Assembly: GCA_016873755.1 (NCBI GenBank)
Contig: VGWB01000013.1
Coordinates: forward strand, 1 to 34,918
Direction: 5' to 3'
Origin: Ignavibacteria bacterium
Lineage (GTDB): Bacteria > Bacteroidota > Ignavibacteria > UBA10030
DNA length: 34,918 nt
Shown here one piece after another: positions 33,219 to 34,918 of this stretch (its first letter is position 1; each line of letters begins with the position of its first letter). Both the position numbers and the translations under genes were made by a program. The notes beneath the pieces are model-generated. The model was given only the letters and a program-made list of their open reading frames with translations, did not search any database and had not been told where the DNA came from.

Positions 33219-34918
33219 GTGAAGATATGTGTTGGTATTGATGTCGGCTCAGTAGCAGTGAAACTCGCTGCCTGCGGGAGGACGGACGAGCCATTGGGTG
33301 CTGTTCCAACCCCTGGAAATGCCAGTGGGATGTTCTACTTTGTACAGGATCACACAATCCCGCTGTTGCTTTCACACAGCCTTCGGACTCGAGGTGAGCC
33401 TGTTGAAGCTGCGCGCAGGCTCCTTGACGAATTCCGCAACACATTTGACCATTTCGAAATCGTTGGCCTGTGTGTCACAGGAAGCGGAGGAAAAGCGCTC
33501 AGCGCGGCTCTCGACGTTCCGTTTGAGAACAGCTTCAAAGCAATCGCTCAAGCAGCGGCCACACTCTGGACCGACGTTCGGACAGTTCTTGAGCTCGGCG
33601 GCGAGACTGCCCGTTATGTGAGAATTGAGGTGAATGATCAACACCTTGTTCGCATTGTGGACTATGAGAAAAACGGCGATTGTGCTGCCGGGACGGGTGC
33701 CTTCATCGAGCAACAGGCGGCGAGGTTGAAATACTCCCTTGAGGAAGTCGGCGAAGCGGTGCTTCAGGCAGAGAAGGCGGCACTAATCGCGGGCCGATGT
33801 TCAGTCTTTGCCAAGACCGATATGGTCCACGCGCAGCAGAAGGGATACAACCCGCCGGCGATTCTGCGGGGCCTCTGCGAGGCCGTCGTGCGCAATTTCA
33901 AGAGCAGTGTCTGCAAAGGTAAGCAGATCCTGCCAAAGGTTCTCTTCGCGGGCGGCTTGGCGTTGAACAGGGGTGTTGTCCAAGCCGTCAGGCAGATCTT
34001 TGAACTTGATCGTGAATCGCTCATCATTCCGCCATTCCCGGCATCCATGGGCGCAATCGGGTGTGCGCTCATCGAACGAAATCGGCAAGCGGCTCGCAAT
34101 GTCGAAATCGTTCCAGAAATACAGATCAACGCCGCCCCACGAGGCCCATACGCGGTGAACACAGCGAAGCCCGTGAACGCAGGCCGTTTGCCTACTCTGT
34201 CGACTGATCATGTCTCGTTCCTGCGTGATCGCGTCGTCCCGTATTCGTTCGAAGGCAAGGCCCTGCCCGTTGATGTCTACCTCGGAATCGATGTGGGGTC
34301 AGTGAGCACAAACCTCGTCCTTGTCGATGACGACGACAATATCATCAAAGAAATTTACGTGCGGACAGACGGAAGACCTATTGAAGTTGTGAACCGAGGG
34401 CTGCGAGACATCGAAGAGGAGCTTGGATCCCGCATACGAGTCTGTGCGACTGGAACGACAGGGTCGGGACGCGAGTTGATCGGCGCACTTGTCAGCGCGG
34501 ACACCATCAACGATGAGATTACAGCGCACAAGACCGGAGCGCTCTACATCAGTGAGCGCTTGCAGGAGCAGAAGGTGGACACAATCTTCGAGATTGGCGG
34601 GCAGGATTCGAAATTCATCAGCATTGAGGATGGTGTGGTGGTGGACTTTTCGATGAACGAGGCGTGTGCGGCCGGGACAGGCTCATTTCTCGAGGAACAG
34701 GCTGAGCGCCTTGGCATCAGCATCGTGAAGGAATTCTCTGCACTGGCTTTTGCATCAGCAGCACCTGTTCAGTTCGGTGAACGATGCACGGTATTCATCG
34801 AAAGTGACATCAACACGCACATTCAGCAAGGGACTGACAAGGCAGATATCGTTGCCGGTCTGGCGTATTCGATCGCGCTGAACTATCTCAACCGAGTTGT
34901 CCGTGGCCGGAAGATCGG
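33219..34918 (+). CDS. Acyl-CoA dehydratase activase, double-ASKHA type (partial, runs off right edge)
   Basis: A 566-codon open frame with no stop in the window. It contains two tandem BadF/BadG/HgdC-type ATPase domains, which hydrolyse ATP to push a low-potential electron onto 2-hydroxyacyl-CoA dehydratases or benzoyl-CoA reductases. Domain one starts with VGIDVGSVAVK; its cluster cysteines are Cys155 (GDCAAGTGAF) and Cys194 (GRCSVFAKTD), 39 apart as in HgdC. Domain two starts at about residue 355 (LGIDVGSVSTN), with Cys483 (EACAAGTGSF) and Cys523 (GERCTVF). The start is GTG with AGGAG 5 bases upstream. The long family members (about 1400 residues) carry DUF2229 and dehydratase-like parts further on, beyond this window. 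Its expression may depend on the captured kinase promoter. Confidence 0.88.
   Translation, partial: MKICVGIDVGSVAVKLAACGRTDEPLGAVPTPGNASGMFYFVQDHTIPLLLSHSLRTRGEPVEAARRLLDEFRNTFDHFEIVGLCVTGSGGKALSAALDVPFENSFKAIAQAAATLWTDVRTVLELGGETARYVRIEVNDQHLVRIVDYEKNGDCAAGTGAFIEQQAARLKYSLEEVGEAVLQAEKAALIAGRCSVFAKTDMVHAQQKGYNPPAILRGLCEAVVRNFKSSVCKGKQILPKVLFAGGLALNRGVVQAVRQIFELDRESLIIPPFPASMGAIGCALIERNRQAARNVEIVPEIQINAAPRGPYAVNTAKPVNAGRLPTLSTDHVSFLRDRVVPYSFEGKALPVDVYLGIDVGSVSTNLVLVDDDDNIIKEIYVRTDGRPIEVVNRGLRDIEEELGSRIRVCATGTTGSGRELIGALVSADTINDEITAHKTGALYISERLQEQKVDTIFEIGGQDSKFISIEDGVVVDFSMNEACAAGTGSFLEEQAERLGISIVKEFSALAFASAAPVQFGERCTVFIESDINTHIQQGTDKADIVAGLAYSIALNYLNRVVRGRKI

Overview
The window reads as a piece of a chromosome from a bacterium of the FCB group (Bacteroidota / Ignavibacteriota / Calditrichota side). 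This is an inference. It rests on three promoters of the form TTG/TTTG-N20-TAGCTTTG, which fit the Bacteroidota-type -33/-7 consensus (TTTG ... TAnnTTTG), on M1 peptidase and kinase families typical of that group, and on Tat-exported accessory enzymes. Shine-Dalgarno sequences are nevertheless common. No rRNA, tRNA or CRISPR array was recognised.

Left third (about 0.2-14.9 kb, + strand): an L-arabinose utilisation block. A decayed ornithine cyclodeaminase-family gene is followed by an exported GH51 alpha-L-arabinofuranosidase, an exported M1 metallopeptidase, a sodium:solute symporter, ribulokinase (araB), ribulose-5-phosphate 4-epimerase (araD) and a FucI-like sugar isomerase where araA would be expected. 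After a hairpin-rich gap come an exported GH127 beta-L-arabinofuranosidase, a cupin and a Gfo/Idh/MocA oxidoreductase, closed by a rho-independent terminator. Together these would release arabinose outside the cell, import it with Na+, and convert it through L-ribulose and L-ribulose-5-P to D-xylulose-5-P.

Middle (15.0-25.2 kb): a minus-strand GT-C glycosyltransferase and a GH5 lipoprotein; a relic zone (two-unit 32-bp tandem repeat, 5' fragment of an SDR gene, 3' fragment of a LacI-type regulator); then a + strand C1 cassette made of a methyl-H4folate methyltransferase-like protein, a MetV-type zinc protein, MetF and a corrinoid protein with an altered B12 motif. It has no visible substrate methyltransferase. 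Next come a truncated HCD-type small protein, a hemerythrin, and a minus-strand DUF6599-DUF362 pair.

Right third (25.2-34.9 kb): an accessory mosaic. It holds a Tat-exported PLP enzyme, a 5'-truncated AAA/DUF4143 ATPase, an IS4 remnant, a complete SDR gene whose 5' end is the one duplicated at 18 kb, a Ser/Thr kinase-TPR protein with a strongly GC-rich C-terminal half, a collapsed AbrB/RelE toxin-antitoxin pair, and a captured kinase promoter and leader in front of a double-ASKHA acyl-CoA dehydratase activase that runs off the right edge. The kinase promoter/start cassette occurs three times (25.4, 30.0 and 33.0 kb), which suggests it is a recombination hot spot.
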